From Gymnopus androsaceus JB14 (lineage: Eukaryota > Basidiomycota > Agaricomycetes > Agaricales > Omphalotaceae), in NCBI GenBank assembly GCA_009733575.1, contig ML769510.1:1-64000 (forward strand): a stretch of DNA of 64,000 nt, given 5' to 3'. Shown here one piece after another: positions 22,983-33,589 of the stretch. The stretch's first letter is position 1. Each line of letters opens with the position of its first letter. The notes below the pieces were generated by a model. It had not been told where the DNA came from. It saw nothing but the letters and a program-made list of their open reading frames with translations, and ran no database searches. A program made the translations under genes and the position numbers.

Positions 22983-24593
22983 CTACCCCAACCTCGGCTT
23001 CTTCCTCTGACTTCCTCCTCCCTGCGGAACATACATTGCACCGACTCCAGTTCCCGTTACGGAGCCGCTACTTCCACTACCTGTACCGGGTTTTGAATGA
23101 GCGCCGGCACCGGGGAGAAGTGTTTGCGGCTGGGGTGGTTGCGTGAACGGGGGACCTGGAGGGATGGAGGAGGTATATGCAGGATGCATAGGATGATGAA
23201 TGCAGGATGTCGGGAGACGAAAGAAGCCAAATAGTCAGAAATGAACGAAAAAAACGATCCAATTAACTGACCGCGATTCTTACCATTATCTGTCTGTCCC
23301 GCCTGCGCAGGAGGGAGAGCCATCGACATGCTCGGCGCGTCGTCTTGGGTTATGCGGCGGTGAGGGGGATTTGGTTTGGAGGAACGGAGGCGAATGCGCT
23401 GTTGAAAAGAGAAAATAAGTAGGAGATAAAACGGAAGAATGGTCGTCATGGATTTACTTGGCCATTGGTAATGGTTCTTCCTTGAACCACGCATGTTCTA
23501 ATGCATCTCTCGCACTGAGCCGTCGATCTGGATCGTACATGAACAGTAATCTGAGTAGATCGTATCCAGCCTGAGACCGAATGCGGGATTGACACCAGTC
23601 GAAAAGACGATTAGGATATGGATCGAGGCGTTTGAGAGAAGGGTATTCGGGTAGATGTGACAGAGAGGGCCAGTCTTTTTCTAAGCGAATGGTCAGAGAT
23701 GAGGTCGGATTGCACAGTAAGAACAAAGACACACCACTCGGACTACCCAGCACCTCAAATATCCTCAATAACTGATCCCTCTGAAACGGTGCATTCTTCT
23801 TTGAATCCAGCTTCGCCTCTTCTCCTTTGAATATCGGTCTCAAACTAGCCAACTCTGCCAAAACGCACGCTACAGCCCAACAATCGATACTGTGATTGTA
23901 ATGCTTTGCTCCCAGTAACAATTCTGGTGCGCGATACCAGATTGTCACAACGACCTTGTCACCGGCGAACAGCGGCTGAAGAGGCTGCGACGATAAACGG
24001 GCCAAACCAAGGTCACCGATTTTGACGAGGCCAGTGGAAGTGATAAGAATATTCGCTGGTTTAAGGTCTCTGTGAAGGATATGGACCGAGTGCAGGTAAA
24101 CGAGGCCGTTGAGAAGCTGATACGTCAGAGATTTCAGGACTGCAGTGGAGATTGGACAACGCAGAGTTTGCGAATGATGATGAATCAGTTGAAGAAAGTC
24201 ATGTTCAGCGTATTCAAAGACCATATAAATCGATTTATCTTCGAGAATCACTTCTGTGAGCGAGACAATGTTTTCGTGGCTGATTTCTCTGTTGAGCTGC
24301 AGAGAGTCAGATAAAGCAACTAGAACCCACTGCAACTTACTGCGATTTCTCGGATAGCACTCTGGCTGATCCCTGTGTAGGTTACAACGTCGCCTTCTTT
24401 GTCCGGTTTGAACTTTTTAATGGCCAGCAGGTTGCCAGAGCCGTCCTCGGCTTTGTATACTCGGCCATAGGTTCCACTGGAGATGAAGCCAAGGATATTG
24501 TACTTGCTCTTCACGTAGACGTGCGACCCGTCTCGTTTGGCGCGGTACATCCGCATCGGGTCAAACGCAGAATCGATTTGCATCCGAGCATGA
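22983..24593 (-). CDS. SSN3: cyclin-dependent kinase 8 homologue of the Mediator kinase module
   Basis: Serine/threonine kinase that pairs with cyclin C in the CDK8 module of Mediator and phosphorylates RNA polymerase II and transcription factors in the nucleus. Visible motifs in order: Gly-rich loop SSGTYGRVYKA, ATP Lys in LLAIKKFK, the C-helix SQSAIREIA (in place of PSTAIRE), HRDLKPANIL, KIGDLGLARL and VVTIWYRAPELLLGAKHY. The stretch FKGEEAKLDSKKNAPFQRDQ is specific to the CDK8 family. The C-terminal exons encode a Pro/Gly-rich tail ending in the basic QRKKPRLG, a likely nuclear localisation signal. The start at 24593 (MQIDSAFDPMRMY) precedes the kinase core by about 30 residues. Exon 2 begins near 24300 with LNREISHENIV. 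Frames are clean across all exons. Confidence 0.92.
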
Positions 24594-24678
24594 GAGTCAA
24601 GGAGAAGACAAAGAATTACTATATAAGGAAAATTACACGCAAGCAAGAAAAAACAGTTGCGTGTTCGCCGTGACTCAT

Positions 24679-24777
24679 TGGCCAACTTGGGAATCGAACC
24701 CAATACCTTCGCATGCTAACGTATTTCAGCTGAAGGTTTAATGCAATGCAATGCTCTACCGACTGAGCTAGTTGGCC
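24679..24777 (-). tRNA. intron-containing tRNA, anticodon most likely GCA (Cys)
   Basis: On the - strand GGCCAAC pairs perfectly with GTTGGCC, the D arm is GCTC-AGTCGGTA-GAGC, the anticodon stem TTGCA pairs with TGCGA, and the T arm is TTGGG-TTCGATT-CCCAA with discriminator A. Reading the loop from U33 gives GCA. An intron of about 26 nt would follow. The base after the anticodon is T instead of the usual purine, so the identity is less certain than the tRNA nature. It lies about 85 bases upstream of the SSN3 start, on the same strand. Confidence 0.7.
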
Positions 24778-25512
24778 ATATCAAGAGGTCCAAATGTAAA
24801 CGAAAACCAGCTACTTACAGTAGAATATTCAAGAAGGCGGCTTACTCCGATCTGCATTAGACCGTTTCGCCGCAATCCCTTCTCGCGAGCAGTATTGGTT
24901 CCAATGCGCGAAATGGACAGTCATGTTTGCCCCGGCCCTGATACTGAGCATCTTTCAAAACACGCCGTAGCTCAATCCCATCCGAAAGGGAGAAGTTAAT
25001 GGTAGAATTGTCCCGGTCGAGGTGGTTTGTAGTAAGTAGACGTACGCGAGACTCGAGAGAGGGTTCGTAGTTTAATGTACGTGAGCCTTGTTCATGAAAT
25101 GAAGTGCAGACGAGACCTATTATTGACTTGAGAATAGCAATTAATCTCAACATAGAGAAAAAATTGTGCCCCAAGTTGGTTACTTGGGCAGCTAGGGTAC
25201 TTATGAGCTGCGCAAAGAAAAAAAAGCAAACAGATGATCTTTTTCCCTTGGTTACGTCGGCCATGGGTATCGAACCCAAGATGCTTGCATTGGCTCCATG
25301 ATTTCAACGCAGCGCTCTACCTAGCCAGCTATTTTTTTCCAAACTCACTTTCGCGTCGTACAGTCAATCTCAGACTTTGTCAAATTGCAGGATTACCATA
25401 CATCGATCCACTCAAGACCCCACCCACTGTCCGACTACCACAAATTAAAGGCAGGTCAGACGCCACGGCCCATTAATGATAATATCCCTTTTCTTTCCTC
25501 TCCACGATATTG
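24778..25512. other. intergenic with a tRNA relic
   Basis: This is about 735 bases between the tRNA and the dead aldo/keto reductase. Apart from the tRNA-like remnant at 25254-25332 I see no gene. Confidence 0.5.
25254..25332 (-). pseudogene. degraded tRNA-like sequence
   Basis: On the - strand a D-arm-like GCTGGCTAGGTAGAGC and a T arm TGGG-TTCGATA-CCCA are spaced as in a tRNA with an intron. The 3' acceptor strand GGCCGAC has no partner: the 5' side is AAAAAAAT. The anticodon stem pairs poorly. It still carries box A- and box B-like sequences. It may be a truncated tRNA copy or the head of a short interspersed element. Confidence 0.5.
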
Positions 25513-26870
25513 ATGTTGCCTCCCAGAAAGATCGGAAATGCTCATGTTCATTCTATTTGATTCGGTGCTATGGGTATCAGTGCATTCTACGGAAGAGCCC
25601 GACGAAGAACGGTTGAAGGTTTCCCCCAAGTCGTCGAGAGAGACCAATAGGTTTTCCTCGGGTTCTGGACGCTGTATATGCAAGTGGATGCAATCACTGG
25701 GACTCTGCTAACGTATACGGTGACTCTGAGGTGCTAATTGGTAAATGGTACGCCAATTTGGACTCGGTGGCCACCCACTTTCGGCATTCGCAAAAAAAAT
25801 TTCCTTACTTCCAAGTTTGGAATAACCAAAGAAGGACCTTGCGGCGAACCTTCATATCTGAAAGAACAATGTGTCAAGTCTCTGGAACGTTTAGGCGTCG
25901 AATATTTTGACTTGTGTTATCAGAACAGGACGATGGTCTTGGTGGCCTTGTCTAATTCTAACCGGATCCTTGTAGGCCCGACGCTAAAGTTCCCATTGAA
26001 ATCACAGTTGGAGCTATGGCTAAGTTGGTAAAGTACGCGTTAACATCGACTTGGACCAGAGCCGTTTCTAATTCTTCATCAGGGAAGGAAAAGTGAATTA
26101 TTTGGGGCTTTCAGAGGTCAGCGCAGAAGATTCACGCCGTCCATCCCATCTCTGTGCTTCAACTCCTTTGGTTTTCGACATCGAATCCAGCAAAACTGAG
26201 CTTCTCAAGACTGCGCGAGAGCTCGGTACTACCATTGTAGCCTATTCTCCTCTTGCGAGAGGGTTGATTACCGGTCAGTATGTAGGCCTTCAACTTCAAA
26301 CAAACCAGGGATATGCTCTGATCTTTCGATATTTCGATATTTTATTCAGAAATCTCCTGATAGCTCCTGATGATTTCGAGGAAAATTATTTCAGAAAGAC
26401 TAAGTATCCCAAAGTATGTCATCGTACGCGTAACAACCAAAAAAAAATCGTGTTTCTTATCGATTACAGATATCAAGCTGAAAACTTCTCTGGCCTGGCA
26501 CCTCGCTCAAGGTTGATTCCCTTCGCACTGAGCTTCACAACAGCGGCGCCCGTGTTCTCCTTTACATACTATATAGACCGTAATATTAATATCGGACTTT
26601 GTCGTTATTCCCGGTACGAAAAGATCAAAGCACTTCTGTTTGTTCTATGCGCAATCTATGCGTGAACTTTCGTCAGCCTTATCAGTATTACGGTCTATCT
26701 AGTATGTAAAAGAAAACACGGGCGCCGCTGATGTGAAGCTCAGTGCAAATGAAATCAACGCTGTCAGGAAGATCTCAGAAGAGAGTGACATACCTGGGAC
26801 ACGGTAGTACGCAAAGTCTGGTATGCAGGTTGTATTGGCGAAAACGCCTCCGCTCCAAAAGCAATCACTT
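25513..26870 (+). pseudogene. aldo/keto reductase pseudogene (decayed paralogue of the downstream gene)
   Basis: The sequence follows the intact gene at 27224-28621 exon by exon. It begins ATG TTG CCT CCC AGA AAG (MLPPRKIG). A TGA at about 25558 replaces the Gly of the conserved HPIGFG. A one-base shift follows at FYG before EEPDEERLK. Later parts are recognisable as NHWDSANVYGDSEVLIGKW, FLTSKFGITKEGPCG, RLGVEYFDLCYQN, NYLGLSEVSAED and LARGLITG. The catalytic His of YYQHR is Asn here. Part of the [13 protein letters not shown] exon is shifted or lost, and the 3' end is rearranged by an inverted duplication. With at least one stop, several shifts and a lost catalytic residue it cannot make the enzyme. 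Confidence 0.85.
26521..26750. repeat. inverted duplication of an aldo/keto reductase exon fragment
   Basis: Arms of 65 bases at 26521-26585 and 26686-26750 are reverse complements at about 59 of 65 positions, with a spacer of 100 bases. The right arm reads in the sense direction as part of the C-terminal exon of the reductase (AADVKLSANEINAVRK lies in it and just beyond). The left arm is the same piece turned round. The event lies inside the pseudogene. Confidence 0.85.
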
Positions 26871-27223
26871 TGAGAACGTACAAGTATGAAAATCAATGTA
26901 TACTATATGGCTATGGCGTTCTGTTTGATTTCGTCGACCAAGTAGCCCAGTTTCTCTGCTTAAGCGATCCCGGGTCAGCAAGATGGCGGAACCGTCTCGG
27001 ATTTATTCAGGTTTGACTCAAGTTCAAATGTATATGGGTTTATGGGTCTGGTCGCACGTATTTGCTCAGGCGGAGCCGGCAGTCCTACGTAGAAACCTGC
27101 CGTGTCAGGGCACGGATGGAAATCGGAAGAATAGAGATTTTGGCTTGTGAAATTTAAAATTCTACAGATATAAGGGCTCACAAAGGACAATATTTTCCCA
27201 AACTTATTCTTCACAGATATCCA

Positions 27224-28621
27224 ATGTCTCTACCTCCCAGAAAGATTGGTGATAGCTTCGTCCATCCCATTGGATTTGGTGTGATGGGCATCAGTACTTG
27301 GTACGGAGAGATTGAATCTGATGAAGAGCGCCTCAAGGTATGTGATATTAGTCAACTTTTAATCGCGTGAGAGGCCAATACTGGTATGTAGGTACTCGAT
27401 GCCGCCTATGAGGAAGGAAGCAACCACTGGGACTCTGCTGATTGTTACGGTGATTCCGAGTTGCTCATTGGCAAATGGTGAGTCCCACTAGTCCGGTAGT
27501 CGATTCAATCGATGGCTAGATACTCTGCTACACTGGCAGGTTCGCAAAGACAGGCAAACGCAAAGAGATTTTCCTGACTTCTAAATTTGGATATACTCCG
27601 ACCGCACCTTGTGGGAAACCTGAATATGTTAAATCTCAATGTGCCAAGTCACTCGAGCGATTTGGAGTGGAATACATCGATTTGTATTACCAACATCGGT
27701 ATGTGGAATAAAAGGTAGAGTAGTGTAACATTGATATTGACGATGCTGCAGACCCGACCCAACTGTTCCGATCGAGGTTACAGTCAAAGCGATGGCTGAA
27801 TTAGTCAAGTATGTTTCTCAGCTCTATGCAATATTCTCTAGATATGCTGATGGAGGGAAACAGAGAAGGCAAAGTAAAATACATTGGGCTCTCAGAATGT
27901 ACTGCAGCAGACCTTCGTCGGGCAGCAAAAATCCATCCTATTGCTGCGATCCAGGTTGAGTACTCGCCCTTTGCACTGCACATTGAAGATGAGAAGATTG
28001 CAATCCTCAAAACAGCCCGAGAGCTTGGTGTAACCGTTGTTGCCTATTCACCTCTTGCAAGAGGGCTGATTACTGGTAGATATGTGAGCTGTTCTGATAC
28101 CATAGGGATTATTAACTTGACTGATATGCTCATACTAGACATCTGCAGCTGATTTTGAGGAAGGAGATTTCAGAAAATACTTGCCCAAGTAAGTTGTCTC
28201 GTCCTTTTCATCCAACTGAGGGTTTCCTAAATCTTTGCTCTCAGATTTCAGGATAAGAACTTCCCCAAGATTTTGGATGTAGTTAAAAAACTAGAAGCCA
28301 TTGGTGCAAATCATAAAGCTACTTCAAGCCAGGTAACATTGGCTTGGATTCTTGCTCAAGGCAATGATTTTGTGGTGATTCCTGGAACAAAGAAAGTCAA
28401 GGTGAATATTTTGAACTTTGAGATCCCCTCCTACTACTATAGTACTAATTTCTTTCCTATAGTACCTGAAGGAGAATATGGGAGGTGCTGCTGTTAAGCT
28501 TACTCCTGAAGAGGTTGCTGCCATCAGAAAGATTGCTGAGGAGAGTGAAATACCTGGCGAACGCTACCCTGAAGCTGCTCTTGCAACAGTCATGGTCGAT
28601 ACTCCGCCATTGCAGGAGTAA
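27224..28621 (+). CDS. aldo/keto reductase (AKR13 / YakC-like)
   Basis: Cytosolic NADPH-dependent reductase of aldehydes and ketones with a TIM-barrel fold. The start at 27224 gives [19 protein letters not shown]. About eight short exons follow; the first ends at 27337. The catalytic tetrad is visible: Asp and Tyr in [12 protein letters not shown], Lys in FLTSKFG and His in DLYYQHRPDP. The nucleotide-binding C-terminal part has [16 protein letters not shown] and [10 protein letters not shown]. The protein ends [11 protein letters not shown] at 28621. Length, about 330 residues, is usual for the family. All exon joins are in frame. The upstream pseudogene is its sister copy, so the pair arose by tandem duplication and only this copy survived. 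The natural substrate cannot be told. Confidence 0.88.
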
Positions 28622-29467
28622 TATGATGTAAAATGGAATTGCTTTATTAGGAAGGTTGGCTTTGTGGTTTATGGTTCCAGGTTTATCTCCAAAGAGATTT
28701 TGAAAAATTCAAGTTTTTTCAAGTTGCAAAAAGAGAAAAAGAGAAAGAAAAGATAGAGAGAGTTATCTTATGTATTCCCCCACTTGTATCTGCATTGCTT
28801 AGGTGTAAAATTGCTTGGTGTTTGATTCTTAATGATTTGATGTCAGCAAAAATCCAGACCAATTTAGGTCACTCGCTGAGCTCAACTCCTGCTGAGCTTC
28901 CCTGTCCTTAATTCCATTGAAGAAAATGATCACCTTTTCTTGTGTTGGATTTATTTTCTGTTGCCGAGCTCGGAAGCTCATCCATTTTGTATTAACCCCT
29001 ATTTACCCGTATATAAGCTGTACTCGCGGATGCAACTGCATCTGTTTGCCCTCTCTTCCGACTGCCATGTAGAGGACAACCGGAATACATTGTCTTGTCT
29101 GCTTTGAGGCTCTGAGGCTTATCTCAACATCTTGTTTGACAGAGCATACTCTGCTGCAAAGGGTATTCATGTTGCAATGTTTTCCAGGACCTTAAGACTG
29201 CTGGATGCATTTCATTTTTGACTTTGTCAAATCTTCTGCCACTGCCAGTGGTCACACACCAATAAATTTGTGCCAAGCAAATTATTTCAATAGATAACAG
29301 AAATGTACTTTTTCAGAGGAATTTTGAAGACAACCCTTTCATTGAACTAAAGAAATACAGACCAATTAAAATATGAATTTTCTGCAAGGCTCCGAAACAA
29401 CAATTCAAGGTAAACTGAATTCATTTATTTCATAATATGAACGAAAGTAATTATTTCGAGGAATCTT
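28622..29467. other. intergenic, 846 bases
   Basis: No gene was recognised. A TATA-like stretch (GTATATAAGC) occurs near 29010, but no coding region follows it. Confidence 0.4.
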
Positions 29468-29941
29468 TCAAGTTTGCACTGAAAGATCGCCTTTCGTGCT
29501 CGGTCTGGCAGCGGTCAAAACAGGGTAAAATAAGAGCATGTAGAGTACAGCATGGATCTTGGTATTGATGGAGGAAGGCCGATTGAACGTAAACGCCGAT
29601 ACCTGGATCCGTTCCAGAACACCTAGCTTGAGCTCCAGATACAAGTCAAATAAAAAGCGACGTGGACTCGGAAATCTTCGAAACTCAAACTCCAATTCAT
29701 ACTCTGATTGGAGAGGTGGGCTGTCAGCGAATTCAAAGGTACTTGAAGGTCCAAGTTTGAAAAGAGCGTCTTCACGAAATGGCGGTGCCGTTTGTGAAGG
29801 GAAGAGGTTGAGGTAGGTGCATCTGAGGCGTAGCCAGTGCTGACGCAATGAAGCAATGGCAGAGCAGTACTGCAAGTCAAGAAGCAGGCGCGCTTCGTCA
29901 TCACCGCTACCACATGATAAGATACTCACGGTTCCCCGCAT
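29468..29941 (-). CDS. hypothetical protein
   Basis: I do not recognise it. The ATG at 29941 is followed after 12 nt by a good donor (GTGAGTATC), and a 60-nt intron (29929-29870) with a TTGCAG acceptor leads to an exon encoding YCSAIASLRQHWLRLRCTYL. The next stretch, EFADSPPLQSEYELEFEF and RFLFDLYLELKLGVLERIQ, is acidic and regular. The intron length is a multiple of three, so the region is open with or without splicing. Another donor (GTATCG) near 29605 may end this exon, in which case the printed end is not the true one. It is divergent from the F-box gene with only 73 bases between starts, suggesting a shared promoter. Confidence 0.4.
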   Translation of the reverse strand: MRGTVSILSCGSGDDEARLLLDLQYCSAIASLRQHWLRLRCTYLNLFPSQTAPPFREDALFKLGPSSTFEFADSPPLQSEYELEFEFRRFPSPRRFLFDLYLELKLGVLERIQVSAFTFNRPSSINTKIHAVLYMLLFYPVLTAARPSTKGDLSVQT

Positions 29942-30014
29942 TGTTCTTTATGTCGTGACTCACCTAGCTCTTGAAACTTGAACCATAACGTCTTATTGCG
30001 AACCAACAGCTTCA

Positions 30015-31620
30015 ATGCTACCACACCACGAAAGCAGCCCTCTTCAGAAGCAACCCCCCGAGATAATCAATGAGATCGTCTCGCTCTGTCCCATATCTAC
30101 CCTCCTATCTCTATGTCGCGTATCGAAGACCATTTATGACTTCTCCTTTCCGGAATTGTACCGTGATATTTCCTTTGAAAACCCTGCTATCTTTCTTGCG
30201 TGTTGCCGTACTCTTCACCGAAGCAACGTCGCGTCAGCCTCAGTTCGACGCTTGCGACTATCGTTTGAGTAAGTGCTCATGTCCATCGTCTTCGATCCCA
30301 GCTCGCTTACCATCTCCACCTTTAGCCACAGGAGATTCCTGTCCGGTTTTTATCGCGTCTTGGGCAGAGTCTTGCCTCGACTATCTCAGCTTCGTTATTT
30401 TATTGTTAGAGAGTCGGCTGCTCGCCATAATTCTTCCGTGGTATCGGAGGCCTACTCCGAAATTCTTCCCAAATGCCACTTCCCTCATCTCCTTCATTTC
30501 AAATTGGGAATCACGGGGAGGGATGCGGCGACCAAACAACTTCTCGAATTTCTTCAGCGGCACTCCTCCCATCTTCAACATCTGCTTCTTGATATCCAAG
30601 CTCCTACAACCTTGAGCGCAGAAAATTTCCCAATGGACTTTCCTGTTTTGCGCTCATTTCGTGGGAATGTGGCTCTCATGCCCTACTTGCTGCATAAGCA
30701 ATGTCCCTTGGGTGCCGCATGCTTTTCATCATCCAGCATGCTTTCTCTCAATGCGGAAAGCGTTGATAATGCTTTAGACCATGTTCAACGTCATGCTGGG
30801 GATACGCTGCATAATGTTCAATGGATTGTGAAGGATTTTGCATCGCCGCAACTCCGCGTTCTTGCCCGTCATCTCCCAAACCTAAAACAATTGACTCTCG
30901 AGCATTTGTCTTTTGTTGAGGTGAACGCTTTTCTCACCACTGTCCTCGTCCAAAATTTAACTGACCCTCTATAGATGATAGACTGGAGGGAAATAGACTT
31001 TTCGTCTCTGGACGATCTGCTGCCATCTTTTCGACAACTTATATGGTTCGAAGTTTGTCGGGCGGATGTGCCAGGCGCCCGAGATCCGGTCTTACCTCTT
31101 CATGAAGGGAACAGAATGGTGAATAAATTCAGCTCTTTATGTCCCAAAATCATCAGAGCGAGGGTGTTCGGTTAGTCATGAGCTCGTATTATTTTTCTAA
31201 TCCGTCGTTGCTAAGTGCTCACTGCTTGTCCTTTGCTAATGCACTGTGCAGGTGGGCCCGAATGGATCGCAATGGAACTCCAGACTGAAAGTATCAAAAA
31301 CAATATTGTTTTAACAACTCCAGAATATAAATCCGTCTGGCTTCCAGACCTCTGCGGGCTGATGAATGATGTTGAGAGTCCATGGCTTGCTAAATGGTCA
31401 GTGCGTTTGAGGCATACACACCCGGAGTGGATAGATTTCCTTCGTTACTCCATTATTGAGCCCAAACTCCTTGTCAAGGTCTTGGAAATATTATCTAGAT
31501 GCCGAATTTCGGAGTCCAGAGGGCGTTGAGCTGGTTCGGACTCGTGCTAGGAGCATAGTGGGGGAGGTTGAAAGGAAGCTGGCTATGGACAGAAATAATG
31601 CCCGACTTGGAAACAAATAA
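30015..31620 (+). CDS. F-box/LRR-like protein
   Basis: Probable substrate receptor of an SCF ubiquitin ligase, a type highly expanded in mushrooms. The N-terminus LQKQPPEIINEIVSLCPIST followed by LLSLCRVSKTIYDFSFPELY matches the F-box pattern (LPxEIxxxIxxxL, then RVSK and PxLYRxI). The remainder has irregular leucine-rich segments (LPRLSQLRYFIV, FPHLLHFKL, LARHLPNLKQLTLEHLSF). The first intron ends at 30325. An in-frame TAG at 30972-30974 is the end of a 54-nt intron (30921-30974, GTGAAC donor, TAACTGAC branch-like site), so it is not a nonsense codon. Another intron follows VFG at about 31173. The last segment (YYLDAEFRSPEGVELVRTRA to LGNK, stop at 31620) is in a shifted frame relative to the previous exon, so one more intron is needed near 31400-31510. 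Confidence 0.6.
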
Positions 31621-32491
31621 GGAGAGCGAGAAGAGATCTAGTAGAGGGTAAATTCCATGCCAGGTTTATACCTACTTGTAATAATAGTATCCAATGTACT
31701 TAACTTGAATGTAACTTCAATTTATTCTACCAGAATTCTTGCGTCTGAAGCAAGATGTCTCGATTCCATAACGGTGAATTTGGTGGGAGACAGTAATGAG
31801 TGAGGAGAGAGTGTGGATTCCGACGGCCTCTTTCAGTCTTCATTCTAATATCACCATGGTCCCGTTTGAATAGATATTATAGCAATGCCAAATCCGTTCA
31901 AATTGTTTGAATTTACGATTTCGTTCGTAAATCGTCGCTAGTTCATCGTCTGGTCCACAGTCTTCGAGTTCAGTCCTCAACCTGGACCTTGAATTTAAGG
32001 CTTGAGCATCCACGGTTTTATGCACAAGGTGTCGATTCATTAAGCAAAGGTATCTATGTACAACTATCAGGACGTCGACTAGGTATGTATGAGTGATATA
32101 TATACAGGTATTTTCTTGCTATTGATACACTGGGATGATAGCGATAGCAAGGAAGAGGAGAAGATATCGTCAGGATCATGATGTGTCTTTGAGGTAACGG
32201 ATCCATAAGCGAAAGGCCTTGGGAAGCCCTCACGTCCCCCCACCTCGGCCCAACCCTTCCAAAGGCTGTTTTTGACGCTGTTAATACGACAATGCAAAAA
32301 AACAAAATAAGTTACGCAAAAGTCAACGGCCAGATTTCATGTGGGGCCGGAATAGCAAATTCGTTCGTGATTAGAAGGTGAGTCGAGTTAGCCGGCAGCA
32401 AAAAGGATGGGTTTATGTTTCTAGGATTTTGAGTTGAACATGAGCAAAAAAGACCAACGACAATGACAGCGTTACAGAGACCGAGACTTAC
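31621..32491. other. intergenic or unresolved 3' part of the coiled-coil gene
   Basis: Short - strand frames (31840-32040 and 32312-32554) exist without motifs. Further exons of the coiled-coil gene on the - strand may lie here after the donor at 32491, but I could not pick them out. Confidence 0.35.
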
Positions 32492-32836
32492 AGTCCACGT
32501 CCATTCTATTGTTTTCATCGAGCATTTTAGCATCGTGTAAAAGCGCCTCGCCACTGCCTTGTTCTTTGGAAGAGATTTCGCATTCGCGGACTTTTTTTTC
32601 TAGACCCTCAACGCGATTTCTCAAAGTTGTTACGTCGTGGAGTAGGAGGCATATTTGCTAAAAATTTCGCAAGTAAGAAATATGAAGTGGCGAGCAGAAA
32701 ATCCACAAAGGCGCTTACCAACTGTAGAAGATCGATGGAGGTCGCTAACGAAGAAATATGAGTCTGTGACAAAAACACAGTTAGAAGGTGAAGCGTGAAA
32801 AAAGTCCTGGTAAAATAGACTTACTGTAGCCTGCAT
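32492..32836 (-). CDS. small coiled-coil protein, partial model
   Basis: Function unknown. Starting at 32836, a 12-nt first exon (MQAT) is followed by an exon encoding THISSLATSIDLLQL and a third encoding QICLLLHDVTTLRNRVEGLE and onward to NNRMDVD, joined at canonical GT..AG sites in frame. Heptad spacing of Leu, Ile and Val over about 45 residues (HISSLATSIDLLQLQICLLL) indicates a coiled coil. Its size and shape resemble subunits of kinetochore or tethering complexes such as the smaller DASH proteins, but that is only a guess. The model ends at a strong donor (GTAAGT at 32491); the terminal exon is not located. Confidence 0.5.
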
Positions 32837-33589
32837 CGTTCGTGGTGAAGGAAAAAGAGAGAGATTTGGGTTGTTTGGCTTTGGTTTTGAATGTAGGGCG
32901 TCAATTGCTACAAGTAAATACGCGCCATCGACCGTTTGCCCACGTACTTCTCAAGACTGCCAAGAAACACGATCGAACCAATTCAGAAATGCACAACGGT
33001 ACAGAAGGAAGACTAGAGAGGATTTGGTGAGTAATCTTTGCTATTATATTGTCCAAAGAAAGCTTACAGTTCGATCTCCTTGCGTTGGTAGATAGCGCGC
33101 ACGCACTATTGAGATCCAACTGGTGTCTCGGGACTCTAGTACACAGGCAGTTCTAGGTGTGGATTCCTGGTTGGTTATCCCCTTATTCTCCTCCCAACGT
33201 TGCGAGCCCAAGCGCGCACAAGGTTAACGTTGACGTGGCCTACACCGAGGACAATCGCATTTGCAGGTGTTTCCTTGGATACCACAGCCAGAACCTCGAG
33301 ACCGCAATTCCAGTTTAGCTGAAATCTGTTTCATTCGCTCATACGAACTGATTTTCAATTGCAGGAGGCGATTCGTTCGAGCAAGAGGGAAATGAACGAG
33401 GTCAGAACTCTGGCAGTTTCGGTCAGGGAACTAGTAGTTAATCCGAGGCGTGCGGGTTGAATAATCTTTTGTTACCTCGCACGGGAGATTTATAGTTTGC
33501 TATCTCGTGCGAGATGGACGGCGAAGGTTCCCCAAGCTCAGTCTCGACGGACAGGGTCGCAGAAGCGAGTGGGACTGCATATGCGGATG

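Noticed and set aside
30972..30974. Apparent nonsense codon in the F-box gene
   Set aside because: It is the last three bases of a well-formed 54-nt intron (GTGAAC donor, TAACTGAC branch-like site, TATAG acceptor), whose removal keeps frame.
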